From: Rhizobium mayense
Lineage (GTDB): Bacteria; Pseudomonadota; Alphaproteobacteria; Rhizobiales; Rhizobiaceae
Assembly (NCBI RefSeq): GCF_030272705.1
Contig: NZ_JARFYM010000007.1
Span: 1 to 64,000 of the forward strand
DNA length: 64,000 nucleotides
Direction of reading: 5' to 3'
Shown: in pieces, positions 34,592-44,821 of the stretch
Numbering within the stretch: the stretch's first letter is position 1
How the letters are laid out: each line of letters starts with the position of its first letter
Notes under the pieces: model-generated
What the model was told of the DNA's origin: nothing
The model's input: the letters and a program-made list of their open reading frames with translations, nothing else
Database searches by the model: none
Made by a program: the position numbers and the translations under genes

Positions 34592-36937
34592 TCAGGCCAC
34601 GGCCCGCGCCGCTTCCCACACCTTCAGCGGCGTGGCCGGCATGGTCAGGGCATTGTTGCCGATCGCATCGGTGATGGCGTTGATCAGCGCCGGCGGCGAG
34701 CCGATGGCGCCAGCCTCGCCGCAGCCTTTGATCCCCAGCGGATTGTTCGGGCAAGGCGTGTTTTGGTGCGACAGGTTGAAGGACGGCAGGTCGTCGGCGC
34801 GCGGCATGGCGTAATCCATGAAGCTTGCCGTCAGCAACTGGCCATTGGCATCGTAATGCACGCCTTCGAGCATCGCCTGGCCGACCCCCTGCGCGATGCC
34901 GCCATGCACCTGACCTTCGACAATCATCGGATTGATGATATTGCCGAAATCGTCGGCGGCGACGAACTGGATAATGTCGGTCTTGCCGGTTTCCGGATCG
35001 ACCTCGACTTCGCAGATGTAGCAGCCGGCCGGGAAGGTGAAGTTGGCCGGATCGTAGAAGGCGGTTTCCTTCAGGCCCGGTTCCATGCCGGCGGGCAGGT
35101 TATGGGCGGTATAGGCGGCCAGTGCCACCTGGAACCAGGGCAGCGACTTGTCGGTGCCGGCGACTTTGACTTCGCCGTTTTCGATGACGATATCGCTCTC
35201 ATCGGCTTCCATCAGATGCGCGGCGATTTTCTTCGCCTTGGCCTCGACCTTGTCCAGCGCCTTGACCACCGCCGACATGCCGACGGCACCCGAACGCGAG
35301 CCATAGGTGCCCATGCCCATCTGCACCTTGTCGGTGTCGCCATGCACGACGGAAACTGTGTCGATCGACACGCCGAGCCGGTCGGCGACAAGTTGAGCAA
35401 AGGTGGTCTCATGACCCTGGCCATGGCTGTGCGAACCGGTCAGGACCTCGACCGTTCCGACCGCATTGACCCGAACCTCGGCCGATTCCCACAGGCCGAC
35501 ACCGGCGCCGAGCGAACCTACCGCCTGTGACGGCGCGATACCGCAGGCCTCGATGTAGCAGCTCATGCCGATGCCACGCTTCAAGCCGCGCGCCTCCGCG
35601 GCCGCCCTGCGGGCCGGGAAATCGTCCCAATCGGCCTGCTGCATGGCAGCGTTGAGAGAGGCCTCATAGTCACCAGCGTCATAATTCATAATGACGGGCG
35701 TCTGGTGCGGAAAAGAGCGGATGAAGTTGATCCGCCGCAGTTCGGCCGGCGAAACGCCGAGCTCGCGCGCTGCCGTTTCCATCGTGCGCTCGAGAAGATA
35801 GGTCGCCTCCGGGCGCCCGGCGCCGCGATAAGCATCAACCGGCACCGTATTGGTGTAGACGGTGCGGACATTGGCGTGGATCGCCGGGATCGCATATTGG
35901 CCCGAAAGCAGCGTCGCGTAGAGATAGGTCGGCACTGCGGAAGAGAAGAGCGACATATAAGCGCCGAGGTTGGCGATCGTGTCGACCTTCAGTCCGATAA
36001 TGCGGTTTTGCGCGTCGAAAGCCATCTTCACCTTCGAGACATGATCGCGGCCATGGGCGTCGGTCAGGAATGCCTCGGTACGGTCGGCTGTCCACTTGAC
36101 CGGCGCGCCCGTCTTTTTCGACGCCCAGAGACAGACGATCTCTTCGGGATAGATGTAGATCTTCGATCCGAAGCCGCCACCGACATCGGGTGCGATAACG
36201 CGCAGCTTGTTTTCCGGCGCGACATTGTAGAAGGCGCTCATCACCAGCCGCGCAACATGCGGGTTCTGGCTGGTGGTGTAGCAGGTGTAATGATCGTCGC
36301 CGGCGTCATAGATACCGAGGGTCGCGCGCGGCTCCATGGCATTCGGCGATAGCCGGTTATTGTGGATTTCGACCTCCGTGATATGAGCGGCCTCCGCAAT
36401 TGCCTTGTCGGTCGCGGCGCTGTCGCCAAGCTCCCAGTCGAAGATCAAATTATCGGCGGCTTCCGGATGAAGCTGCGGCGCGCCGGGCTTCAGCGCCTCG
36501 ACCGCCTCGGTGACGGCAGGAAGCTCTTCATAATCCACCACGACGGCCTCGGCCGCGTCGCGGGCCTCGCCAAGCGAATCGGCAACGACGATTGCCACAG
36601 CATCGCCGACATAGCGCACCGTCTCGGCAGCTAACGGCCGCCAGGCACCCATCTTCATCGGTGAACCATCCTTGGAATGGATCATCCAGCCGCAAATCAG
36701 ATTGCCGATGCCATCGGCCAGCAACTGCTTACCATCCAGCACACCAATCACGCCCGGCATGGCCAGCGCAGCCGACGCGTCGATGCCGTTGATCTTCGCA
36801 TGCGCATGCGGGCTGCGGACGAAAAAGGCATATTTCATGCCCGGCGCCACCATATCGTCGGTGTAGCGCCCCTTGCCCGTCAGAAATCGTTTGTCTTCTT
36901 TTCGCGCAACGCGCGCACCAATGCCTTCGACACCCAT
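34592..36937 (-). CDS. coxL: CoxL-type molybdopterin subunit, form II
   Basis: The 781-residue catalytic subunit of a xanthine-oxidase-family molybdenum hydroxylase. The active-site loop reads DAYRGAGRPEA; form I carbon monoxide dehydrogenases have AYxCSFR, so this is form II, whose physiological substrate is unsettled. Other molybdenum-cofactor contacts are DVGGGFGSKI, GSHSHGQGHET and the base glutamate in KGCGEAGAIGSPP. GGGAGG sits just before the ATG at 36937. It is flanked by coxS and coxM on the same strand and would act as an (LMS)2 complex in the cytoplasm. Insertion of the cofactor would need coxD/E-like genes, none of which is in this window. Confidence 0.9.
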   Translation of the reverse strand: MGVEGIGARVARKEDKRFLTGKGRYTDDMVAPGMKYAFFVRSPHAHAKINGIDASAALAMPGVIGVLDGKQLLADGIGNLICGWMIHSKDGSPMKMGAWRPLAAETVRYVGDAVAIVVADSLGEARDAAEAVVVDYEELPAVTEAVEALKPGAPQLHPEAADNLIFDWELGDSAATDKAIAEAAHITEVEIHNNRLSPNAMEPRATLGIYDAGDDHYTCYTTSQNPHVARLVMSAFYNVAPENKLRVIAPDVGGGFGSKIYIYPEEIVCLWASKKTGAPVKWTADRTEAFLTDAHGRDHVSKVKMAFDAQNRIIGLKVDTIANLGAYMSLFSSAVPTYLYATLLSGQYAIPAIHANVRTVYTNTVPVDAYRGAGRPEATYLLERTMETAARELGVSPAELRRINFIRSFPHQTPVIMNYDAGDYEASLNAAMQQADWDDFPARRAAAEARGLKRGIGMSCYIEACGIAPSQAVGSLGAGVGLWESAEVRVNAVGTVEVLTGSHSHGQGHETTFAQLVADRLGVSIDTVSVVHGDTDKVQMGMGTYGSRSGAVGMSAVVKALDKVEAKAKKIAAHLMEADESDIVIENGEVKVAGTDKSLPWFQVALAAYTAHNLPAGMEPGLKETAFYDPANFTFPAGCYICEVEVDPETGKTDIIQFVAADDFGNIINPMIVEGQVHGGIAQGVGQAMLEGVHYDANGQLLTASFMDYAMPRADDLPSFNLSHQNTPCPNNPLGIKGCGEAGAIGSPPALINAITDAIGNNALTMPATPLKVWEAARAVA

Positions 36938-37020
36938 GTGATCCTCCCATTGGGGTTCCGGGCCCGGCAATTCGCCAAGATAACAGTCATTGGCGTTCGC
37001 CAGACGATCTCGGTGAAATC

Positions 37021-37509
37021 TTATTCGGCCGCCTGCTTGGCGGCATGCATCTCTGCATTGGCAGAAAGAACTGCCTTGACGATGTTGTGGTAGCCGGTGC
37101 AGCGACAGATATTGCCGTCGAGCTCGGCCCGCACGGTCTTTTCGTCCAGCGCGCCGCCGTGGCGGTTGATCATGTCGACAGCCGTCATCACCATCCCGGG
37201 CGTGCAGAAGCCGCATTGCAGGCCGTGATGCTCCTTGAAGGCAGCCTGAACGGGATGCAGTTCGCCATTGGCGGCCAGACCCTCGATGGTTGTAATTTCA
37301 GAGCCGGATGCTTGCACGGCCAGGACCGAACAGCTCTTGACCGATTTGCCATCCATGTGAATCACGCAGGCGCCGCATTGCGTGGTGTCGCAGCCGACAT
37401 GGGTTCCCGTAAGACCGAGCTTTTCCCTGATGAAATGGACGAGCAGCATGCGATCCTCGCACTCGCCGCTGACCTTCCGGCCGTTCACCGTCAACGTCAC
37501 TTTTGCCAT
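37021..37509 (-). CDS. coxS: CoxS-type [2Fe-2S] subunit
   Basis: The 162-residue subunit carries two [2Fe-2S] clusters. The plant-type one is [16 protein letters not shown] with a later Cys in KSCSVLA, and the second is CGFCTPGM plus [11 protein letters not shown]. It shuttles electrons between the molybdenum site and FAD. GGAGGAAAAT precedes the ATG. It is the first gene of the S-L-M operon. Positions 37510-37804 upstream hold its promoter region and that of the divergent lipoprotein gene; no specific box is recognised. Confidence 0.92.
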   Translation of the reverse strand: MAKVTLTVNGRKVSGECEDRMLLVHFIREKLGLTGTHVGCDTTQCGACVIHMDGKSVKSCSVLAVQASGSEITTIEGLAANGELHPVQAAFKEHHGLQCGFCTPGMVMTAVDMINRHGGALDEKTVRAELDGNICRCTGYHNIVKAVLSANAEMHAAKQAAE

Positions 37510-37804
37510 ATTTTCCTCCTCGCCTCTCCTCCAGAGGCAGCAGCATCATTTGACTTTTTTGAAGTGCGATCAACCTCTACTTTAGGAAGAAGGTGGATTT
37601 TTCTCTCCGCGCCGTTTCTTTGTTTACCGAATGTAGACGTCGCCAGTTTACCACCAAAAAAACCGCAAGTGCCCAGTGGACAAACATATTTTGCACGATA
37701 TTTCTTCCTAGCTGCAGGACTGCAAGGACAGCCCATCGTGGTGGAGCTGGAAAATTGGGACGGCGTTGCCGGAATTCCGGCTTAACTAACGTTGGAGAGA
37801 GTAA

Positions 37805-38083
37805 ATGAAGAAAGCTCTTATGCTCGCATTGGTCGGCTTGTCTATTGCAAGCTGCACCCCGACTGAACAAGGCGCCGGCATCGGCGCAGCCTCTGGCGCC
37901 ATCATCGGCGGCGCCGTCACCGGCAATGTCCGCGGTGCAGCCGTCGGCGCCGCGATTGGCGGTGTTTCGGGTGCTGTCATCGGCAGCGTCGCCGAACAGC
38001 CTGGCCAGTGCTACTACCGTGACCGCTATGGCCGTCGTTACATCGACGATTGCCCGCGCGGTGGTTATCGCCGCGCCTACTGA
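37805..38083 (+). CDS. Glycine-zipper lipoprotein
   Basis: The 92-residue product has a lipoprotein signal peptide with lipobox LSIASC at about residue 17. The mature part is a glycine zipper (GAGIGAASGAIIGGAVTGNV and a repeat), as in the 17-kDa-antigen/YMGG-type outer-membrane lipoproteins. It ends in a Tyr/Arg-rich RYGRRYIDDCP tail. GGAGAG precedes the ATG. Its likely place is the inner face of the outer membrane. It is followed by a good terminator and stands alone. Confidence 0.85.
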   Translation: MKKALMLALVGLSIASCTPTEQGAGIGAASGAIIGGAVTGNVRGAAVGAAIGGVSGAVIGSVAEQPGQCYYRDRYGRRYIDDCPRGGYRRAY

Positions 38084-38105
38084 TCGATTGTCGATCAAAA
38101 GACGG

Positions 38106-38132
38106 AAGTCCCGGGCAAGCTCGGGACTTTTT
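38106..38132 (+). terminator. Rho-independent terminator of the lipoprotein gene
   Basis: The stem AAGTCCCG/CGGGACTT with an eight-base loop runs directly into a tract of six T residues, 23 bases after the stop codon. Confidence 0.85.
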
Positions 38133-38279
38133 GATTCGGCCTCAACTCCTCATCTCTGAGGCGATAAAAATTTGGCGCACCAACCCAAATGAGGTCGATT
38201 TCAACGCTGGATCGAACGCGGCGGTTATGAAAATAGCGACCATCACCCCCTTTGATTAGATCGCCGCGATAGCCCTAAG

Positions 38280-38304
38280 TCCCGGAGGAAAATCCGGGAT
38301 TTTT
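38280..38304 (+). terminator. Second terminator-like hairpin with no gene in front
   Basis: TCCCGGA/TCCGGGA is followed by five T residues. It resembles the lipoprotein terminator in sequence but lies 148 bases beyond it, with no coding frame between, so it may end a small RNA or be a duplicated terminator. Positions 38305-38441 lead into tamA and contain a small TGAGAA/TTCTCA palindrome at about 38408-38421. Confidence 0.6.
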
Positions 38305-38441
38305 CGTTTCGGAAGCGGTCCTTTGCAGGTTTTTGACTCCAAAGTGGTACACGCGGGACGCTTTTGCATCTATGGTGGCCGCGCGTTAACCCGGGGGAAA
38401 CGCCAAACTGAGAAAATTCTCATATAACCGTAAAGCGGCGT

Positions 38442-40367
38442 ATGCGTAAAAATACCGGCCCGAGGAAGAGTATTGCGTATCGGCGAGCAGGCACCGTAGT
38501 GGCGGTTGCGGCAATGCTTGCGCTCGGCCCGCTCTATGCTGGAAACGCACTTGCTTTCAAGCTGTTCGGCGTGAGGCTCTGGGGCGAAGACGAGACGGTA
38601 AATGAGGTTTCTGACCCCGTTCATTACACCGTCAATTTCAAGGCGGACAATCTCGACAAGGACCTCAAAGAAGCTCTGACTGACAGCTCGATGCTGGTCT
38701 CCGATCAGAAGAATCCAGTCTCCGGTGACCTCGGTGTCGTCATCAAGGCGCGTGACGACCGCGACCGGCTGATCGCGACCCTATATGAAAAAGCCCTTTA
38801 CGGCGGCGTGGTCACGATAACGATCAATGGCACAAACATCGACGCGCTGCCGCCGAACCCGAGCTTCAGCCGTTCTCAGCCTGTGGCCGTGACCATCTCC
38901 GTCGATCCCGGCCCAGTCTTCACGCTTGGCAAGATCAGCCTGCTCGGCGATGCGAAACGGGTCGACCCCGCCCAATACGGGCTCGTACCCGGCGGCCAAG
39001 CCGGCTCGCTGACCATCCTCAAAGCCGGCGACAATATCGTTGCCGACTTCAAGAATCAGGGTCATCCGCTTGCAAAGCTGACCAAGCGCGATGTCGTCGC
39101 CGACCACGACACCCATAGGGTCGATGTGATGTTGAGGGTCGACAGCGGCCCGATGGCACCCATCGGCAATGTCGGCGTCACCGGCCAGAAGTCGGTCGAT
39201 CCGGATTTCATCAAGCGCTATGCCCGCATCAACGAGGGCAAGCCCTATTCGCCGGACGAACTGAAGAAGGCCTCCGACCGCCTGCGCAAGCTCGGTGTCT
39301 TTTCCAGCGTCACCGTCCGCGAGGCCGATAAGTTGGCGCCGAACGGCAGCCTTCCCGTGACCATCGAAGTGTCGGAAGGCAAGCAGCGCTTTTTCGGCTT
39401 CGGCGCGCAATACTCCACCATCGACGGCTTCGGTCTGCAGGGCTATTGGGGCCATCGCAACCTGACCGGCCGGGCGGATTCGTTGCGCATCGACGGATCG
39501 GTCTCCCGCATCGGCGAAACGACCGATGTCGGCAAGCTCGACTATAGCGCCGGCATTACCTATGTCCGGCCCGCAACCCTCTATCCCTCGGCGACTTTTA
39601 CCACCGGCCTGAAGATGCAAAGCCTGCATCCGGATGCCTACGACGCCGATACCATCACCGCGAGCGCCGGCCTTGCCTATGAGCTGACCGATCAGGATAC
39701 CATCTCCGGCGGCGGCGAGGTGAGCTATGAGAAAGACACCACCGACGCCTATGGCAAACAAACCTTTCTGACGGTGGCGATCCCGCTCGAATATGTCAGG
39801 GACACGCGCGACAACAAACTTGACCCCACCCAGGGCTACCGCGCCTCGATCGGCGCCACGCCTAGCTACGAAACCATGGGCGGCTCCGTGTTCAGCTCTT
39901 TCGAGGGTTCGATTTCCGGCTATCAGGGCGTCGGCGCCGCCGATAATGTCATCTTCGCCGGCAAGCTTTCCCTCGGTTCGCTGATCGGCGCCAACAGTAT
40001 CGCGGACATTCCGGCGACCCGGCGTTTCTATGCCGGCGGGGGCGGCTCGGTACGCGGCTTCGCCTATCAGGAAATCACGCCCTACGACTCCAACGGCAAC
40101 GCACTCGGCGGTCGCTCCTATGCGACTGCCTCCATCGAAGCTCGCGTCAGGATCACCGATAAGTTCGGCATCGTGCCTTTCGTCGACATGGGCAGCGTCA
40201 CCGGCAGTACTTTTCCTGACTTTTCCGATGTTCGCATTGGCGCGGGCGTCGGTGTGCGTTACGCTACGCCCTTCGGGCCTATCAGGCTCGACGTCGCCGT
40301 CCCACTCAATAAATATCCAAACGGCACGGCATACGGCATCTACGCCGGCATAGGCCAAGCCTTCTGA
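38442..40367 (+). CDS. tamA: Outer-membrane assembly protein TamA
   Basis: The 641-residue product is an Omp85-family protein. An N-terminal signal peptide ends at about GNALA. Three POTRA-like units follow (residues about 50-330), then a 16-strand beta-barrel with an RFYAGGGGSVRGF motif near residue 530, and it ends in Phe (GIGQAF), as outer-membrane barrels do. With TamB it helps insert some autotransporters and moves lipids between membranes. tamB follows after 62 bases, the usual arrangement. Confidence 0.9.
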   Translation: MRKNTGPRKSIAYRRAGTVVAVAAMLALGPLYAGNALAFKLFGVRLWGEDETVNEVSDPVHYTVNFKADNLDKDLKEALTDSSMLVSDQKNPVSGDLGVVIKARDDRDRLIATLYEKALYGGVVTITINGTNIDALPPNPSFSRSQPVAVTISVDPGPVFTLGKISLLGDAKRVDPAQYGLVPGGQAGSLTILKAGDNIVADFKNQGHPLAKLTKRDVVADHDTHRVDVMLRVDSGPMAPIGNVGVTGQKSVDPDFIKRYARINEGKPYSPDELKKASDRLRKLGVFSSVTVREADKLAPNGSLPVTIEVSEGKQRFFGFGAQYSTIDGFGLQGYWGHRNLTGRADSLRIDGSVSRIGETTDVGKLDYSAGITYVRPATLYPSATFTTGLKMQSLHPDAYDADTITASAGLAYELTDQDTISGGGEVSYEKDTTDAYGKQTFLTVAIPLEYVRDTRDNKLDPTQGYRASIGATPSYETMGGSVFSSFEGSISGYQGVGAADNVIFAGKLSLGSLIGANSIADIPATRRFYAGGGGSVRGFAYQEITPYDSNGNALGGRSYATASIEARVRITDKFGIVPFVDMGSVTGSTFPDFSDVRIGAGVGVRYATPFGPIRLDVAVPLNKYPNGTAYGIYAGIGQAF

Positions 40368-40429
40368 CAAGCCGTACAGTCGGAGACGGTTCAGCACGCG
40401 GTTACAAAATTGAGGTTACTGTCGCTCTC

Positions 40430-43400
40430 ATGAGCACGTTGATTCGAATTCTCGGCAGATTGGTGCGCCTCATCGGCTATGCGATTGTGGCAATCCTCGT
40501 GCTTGCGATCGCCGCCGTGCTGATTGTCGGCTTCGTGCCCGCCGCGACCAGTTATGCCGTCGATCAAGTGGCGAAGCTCGTCTCTACACCCGACCACACC
40601 ATCACCATCGCCGAGCCGTCCGGGCTTCTGACCGGCAACCTGCGGGTCGGCTCGATCACGGTTGCCGACACGAAGGGCACCTTCGCTAAGGTTCAGGATC
40701 TCGCCATCGACTGGTCGCCGGCCTCGCTGCTGACGGGCACTTTCCATGCCGATCGTGTTGCCGCCGGCACCGTGGATTTTCAACGCTTGCCGGTCACGAC
40801 CGCGAAGACGGCGCCGGAAGTAACAACGACTGAGAGCAAAGGCTTCTCGCTGCCCATCGCGGTCAATATCGGCGCCTTTGCATTGCCGAATCTCCGCATC
40901 GGGCAAGCCGTGGCCGGCCAGGATTTCGCGCTTGCCGCCAACGGCAGCGTCAGGGCGAACAGCAACAGCATCGACCTCGTCCTCGATGCCAATCGCCAGG
41001 ACGTCCCCGACGCCAAGCTCTCGACCAATATTGCTTTTGCACCGGCCGAAAACCAGCTGAACCTGAAGGCTGAAATCGCCGAACCGCGCGACGGCATGCT
41101 CGCCGGCATGCTGCATCTGCCGGGCGGCCCGGCGATCAATATCAACCTTTCCGGCGAAGGTCCCCTGTCGAACTGGGCCGGCAAGCTGCAAGCCGCGCTC
41201 GACGGCAAGCCGACGGTGTCGATCGACGGCCATCACGCCATTTCCGCCGACGGGCTGCACCACATCGACGTCAAGGGCGGCGGTGACGTCGATTCGCTGC
41301 TGCCGCCGACCTTCCGCCCGCTCTTCGCCGGCCAGACGACAATAGACCTTTCGGCCACCTTCGACGGTAAGGGCAAGATCGACATCCAGACCGGAAATCT
41401 CGCCACCGGCAGCGTTGTCATCGCCGCCTCCGGCACGCTCGATCCCGCAGGCAATAACAGCCTCAACGCCAACCTGCTCGGCACATCGGGGCCTGTCGAT
41501 TTCCGCTGGCCGATGGAAAACGGCGAGGTACGGGCGATGATTTCTCGTGTCGATGTCGCGCTGACGGGCGCCGCGCAGTCCGTAAAGATCGATGCCAAGG
41601 CCTCGCTCGACAGCGCCAGCACGCCGCAAGGTCAGATCAGCCAGGTGAACCTCAGCGCCAAGAGCGACGCCTTCAACCTGACCAATGGGTCTGGCCCGCT
41701 GCAGCTTCGTCTCGTCATCGGCCAGACCGCCTTCATCAGCCCCGATCTCAACCGCCTGGTCCGCGCGCCGGTCGCGCTGACGGCCCCCCTGCAGCTCTCG
41801 CCCGACACCATCGGCTTCAACAACACGACGTTGGAGAGCGCAAGCATCGGCGGCACCATCAACGGCAAATATACGCTGTCGTCGAAGGCGCTGACTGGCA
41901 ACTTCAAGATCTTCGCGCTGCCCGCCGTGCTGCCGGACGGCGTGTCTGACAAGTTCGAGGGAACGATCTCGCTTGAAGGTCAAGTTGCCGGCACTGTGCC
42001 GACGAAAATCAACCTTTCCAACCTGGCTGTGAAATCCAACATCGGCGAAATCAACGGCAATGCCGCACTCGATGGCCAGACGCTGACGTCGAACATCACC
42101 GGCAGATTGCTCGATCTTTCCAAGCTTGTCCCGAATGCGGAGGGACAGGCCGATATCACTCTGAAAACCAAGGGGCAGCTAAGCGCGCTCGGTGTCGAAG
42201 CGACGGTGAAGGCCGTCAACGTCAAGCTCGCCGGCCGCCTGCTGGACACGCTCGATGTCGCCCTGACCGGAACAGCCGATCCGAACGCGCCCCAGGCAAG
42301 CATACAAGCAAACGGCGCCATCGAGGGCAAACCGATCAGCATCACCGCCAACGCCGCCTCTCAGGACGGCCGCACAAGCATCCCGACGCTTGCCGTCGAA
42401 GTCGGCCCAAACAAGCTGCAGGGCAAGCTGGATTTGTCACCGAGTTTCGAACCGTCTGGCACGTTGAATTTCGATCTGCCCGACGTCAGCCTGCTCGCCG
42501 CCCTGGCCGGGCAGAAAGCTGAAGGCGATCTCAAAGGCGCGGTCGATCTCTCCAGCGCCAACGGCAAGATCGGCCTCAAGGTCGACGCTAACGGCAGCGG
42601 TATCCGCCGCGACGATCTTTCGATCGACAAGCCTGCCATCGCTCTGACAGTCGACGATCTCAAGGCCTTTTCCGCCAACGGCAGCATCCGCGCAGATGCC
42701 ATCGCGTCGGGCGCCAACCGTATCACCAATCTTGCGCTGACCTTCACGCAACAGGGCAATCGCACGGTTTTCGATCTCAAGTCCAACTATGACAACGCTC
42801 CGCTGACCGCCAGTGGCAATGTCGAGACCGGAGGCGGCCAGACGATCGTCAGCCTCGACAATTTCGCCGGCGCGCCGCGTACTATCCCGGTCAGACTGGC
42901 GTCGCCGACCAAAATCACTATCAAGGACGGCACCGCATCGCTGAACGGCCTCACCATCCAGACTGGCGGCGGTTCGGTGACGGTCAACGGCACTGCTGGA
43001 CAAGCGCTGAACATCACCGCTGAGATCGCCAACCTACCCGCCAGCCTCGCCAATGTCTTCGCACCGACGCTTGCCGCCGAAGGCACGATCTCCGGCAGGG
43101 TGACAGTGACCGGCAGGCCTGCCTCACCCGTCGTCGGCTTTCAGGCCAATTGGTCGGGGGCTGCGACCAGCCAGACGAGATCGGCTGGCCTCGGCCCTCT
43201 CGGCATCCGGGCGAACGGCCAGTTCGCCAACAATACCGTCACTATCGACACCAATCTGACCGGTCAGAACGGCCTGGCGCTCAATGGCGGCGGCACGGTT
43301 GCCATCGCCGGCAACAAGGCCTTGGGGATGAGGTTTTCCGGCACGCTGCCTTTCGATGCGATGGCCGCGCAACTTGCCGCCCAGGGCCTGAACATGACGG

Positions 43401-44614
43401 GCGCAGCAAGGCTCGATCTGCAGATCGCCGGCACGACCGCGGCGCCCATCATCACAGGCTCGGTCTCCACCGACGGCGCGAGGCTCGTCGATGTCCGTCG
43501 CAACCTCACTCTCAACGGTCTCGCCATCACAGTCACGCTCGACGGCAGGCAGGCGGTGATCTCGCGGTTTAATGGCAATCTCGCCAGCGGCGGCAGCATA
43601 TCTGCAAGCGGCACGGTCGGCATCGCCCCGAACAGCGGCTTTCCCGCCGATATCCAGTTGAGGTTCAACAACGCCACCTATGTCGACGGCACGCTGGTGA
43701 CCGCGACCATCAACGGCACGCTCGGCATCAGGGGACCTCTTCTGACCGCCCCAGTGCTTACGGGCAATCTGAGGCTCGCGAAGGCGTCCATTACCGTGCC
43801 CGAAAAGTTGCCGGCCTCGCTCTCCCAGATCAACATCAGACACAGGAACGCGCCGGCGGCCGTCACCGCCCAGTTCAAGGGCCGACAGCCGCAAGGTCCA
43901 CGCAATAAATCCACCACCCTCGGCATCGACCTGCAACTCGACGCACCTTCGCAGATATTCGTTCGTGGCCGTGGCATCGATGCGGAACTCGGCGGCAGCA
44001 TCACCGTTCGCGGCACCGCGGCCGATCCTATCGTCTCCGGCGGTTTCACCATGAGGCGTGGGCGGCTCACTATCCTCAGCCGCCGCCTGGATTTCACCAA
44101 TACCAGCAAGATCACCTTTGGTGGCGACTTGACGCCTGCCCTCGACATGGAAGCCACATCTAGCGTGAACTCCACCACCATCACCGTCGATGTCACCGGT
44201 TTGGCCACTGATCCGAGGATCAGTTTCTCCTCTTCCCCTGCCCTGCCGCAGGACGAGGTGCTGGCGCAATTGATCTTCGGACAATCGATGTCGAGGCTCT
44301 CAGCCCTGCAGATCGCCCAGCTCGCCGATGCCGCAAGCCAGCTCGCCGGCGGCCGCTCGACCTCGTTGTTCGAAGGCCTGCGCAGCCATCTCGGCGTCGA
44401 CGATCTCGACATCACGACCGACGCACGGGGCCAGGCGCAGGTGGGCGCCGGAAAATATCTGAACAAGCGCACCTATATCGAGCTGCAGCAGGGCGCTGCC
44501 AACAACACCAAGGCAATCATCAATTTCGACGTCGGGCGCGGCGTCAAGCTCAGGGGAGCAGCCGGTTCGAACGGCGCGGGCGAAGCCGGCATTGTCTACG
44601 AGCATGAGTATTGA
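40430..44614 (+). CDS. tamB: Translocation and assembly module protein TamB
   Basis: The 1394-residue product has a single N-terminal membrane anchor (LIGYAIVAILVLAIAAVLI region) and a very long periplasmic beta-rich, repetitive body typical of AsmA/TamB-type lipid-transfer proteins. The last 300 residues form the DUF490 domain, ending in VYEHEY. It bridges the periplasm to TamA in the outer membrane. The direct tamA-tamB order and short gap support the call. Length is normal for alphaproteobacterial members. Confidence 0.92.
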   Translation: MSTLIRILGRLVRLIGYAIVAILVLAIAAVLIVGFVPAATSYAVDQVAKLVSTPDHTITIAEPSGLLTGNLRVGSITVADTKGTFAKVQDLAIDWSPASLLTGTFHADRVAAGTVDFQRLPVTTAKTAPEVTTTESKGFSLPIAVNIGAFALPNLRIGQAVAGQDFALAANGSVRANSNSIDLVLDANRQDVPDAKLSTNIAFAPAENQLNLKAEIAEPRDGMLAGMLHLPGGPAININLSGEGPLSNWAGKLQAALDGKPTVSIDGHHAISADGLHHIDVKGGGDVDSLLPPTFRPLFAGQTTIDLSATFDGKGKIDIQTGNLATGSVVIAASGTLDPAGNNSLNANLLGTSGPVDFRWPMENGEVRAMISRVDVALTGAAQSVKIDAKASLDSASTPQGQISQVNLSAKSDAFNLTNGSGPLQLRLVIGQTAFISPDLNRLVRAPVALTAPLQLSPDTIGFNNTTLESASIGGTINGKYTLSSKALTGNFKIFALPAVLPDGVSDKFEGTISLEGQVAGTVPTKINLSNLAVKSNIGEINGNAALDGQTLTSNITGRLLDLSKLVPNAEGQADITLKTKGQLSALGVEATVKAVNVKLAGRLLDTLDVALTGTADPNAPQASIQANGAIEGKPISITANAASQDGRTSIPTLAVEVGPNKLQGKLDLSPSFEPSGTLNFDLPDVSLLAALAGQKAEGDLKGAVDLSSANGKIGLKVDANGSGIRRDDLSIDKPAIALTVDDLKAFSANGSIRADAIASGANRITNLALTFTQQGNRTVFDLKSNYDNAPLTASGNVETGGGQTIVSLDNFAGAPRTIPVRLASPTKITIKDGTASLNGLTIQTGGGSVTVNGTAGQALNITAEIANLPASLANVFAPTLAAEGTISGRVTVTGRPASPVVGFQANWSGAATSQTRSAGLGPLGIRANGQFANNTVTIDTNLTGQNGLALNGGGTVAIAGNKALGMRFSGTLPFDAMAAQLAAQGLNMTGAARLDLQIAGTTAAPIITGSVSTDGARLVDVRRNLTLNGLAITVTLDGRQAVISRFNGNLASGGSISASGTVGIAPNSGFPADIQLRFNNATYVDGTLVTATINGTLGIRGPLLTAPVLTGNLRLAKASITVPEKLPASLSQINIRHRNAPAAVTAQFKGRQPQGPRNKSTTLGIDLQLDAPSQIFVRGRGIDAELGGSITVRGTAADPIVSGGFTMRRGRLTILSRRLDFTNTSKITFGGDLTPALDMEATSSVNSTTITVDVTGLATDPRISFSSSPALPQDEVLAQLIFGQSMSRLSALQIAQLADAASQLAGGRSTSLFEGLRSHLGVDDLDITTDARGQAQVGAGKYLNKRTYIELQQGAANNTKAIINFDVGRGVKLRGAAGSNGAGEAGIVYEHEY

Positions 44615-44749
44615 GGCGATCACGCGACTTTCGCTCAAGCCAATACGCGGCCAGCTCGCCCCTCGATACGTCGCCGCTTTCGCTTGGGCTCAAGCGTCAA
44701 AGCACCTCAGAGTGAGGTGGAAAGAGTTTCGGGCGCCTGCAAAAGATCA

Positions 44750-44800
44750 GCCCTCACCCTGAGGTGGCCCGCAGGGCCCTCGAAGGGCGAGGGCGGGTGG
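44750..44800. repeat. RIME-like palindromic intergenic repeat
   Basis: The 51-base segment combines a GGCCC-GCA-GGGCC hairpin with flanking CCCTC/GAGGG arms. This type of GC-rich palindrome recurs between genes in rhizobia. It lies between the convergent tamB and lrp genes, where it may also act as a terminator. Confidence 0.55.
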
Positions 44801-44821
44801 TGTCTCCCCTGGAAAAGATGA

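Noticed and set aside
38781..40397. Open frame of 538 codons opposite tamA
   Set aside because: Antisense shadow rich in Gly, Asp, Arg and Ala with no motif; tamA is certain.
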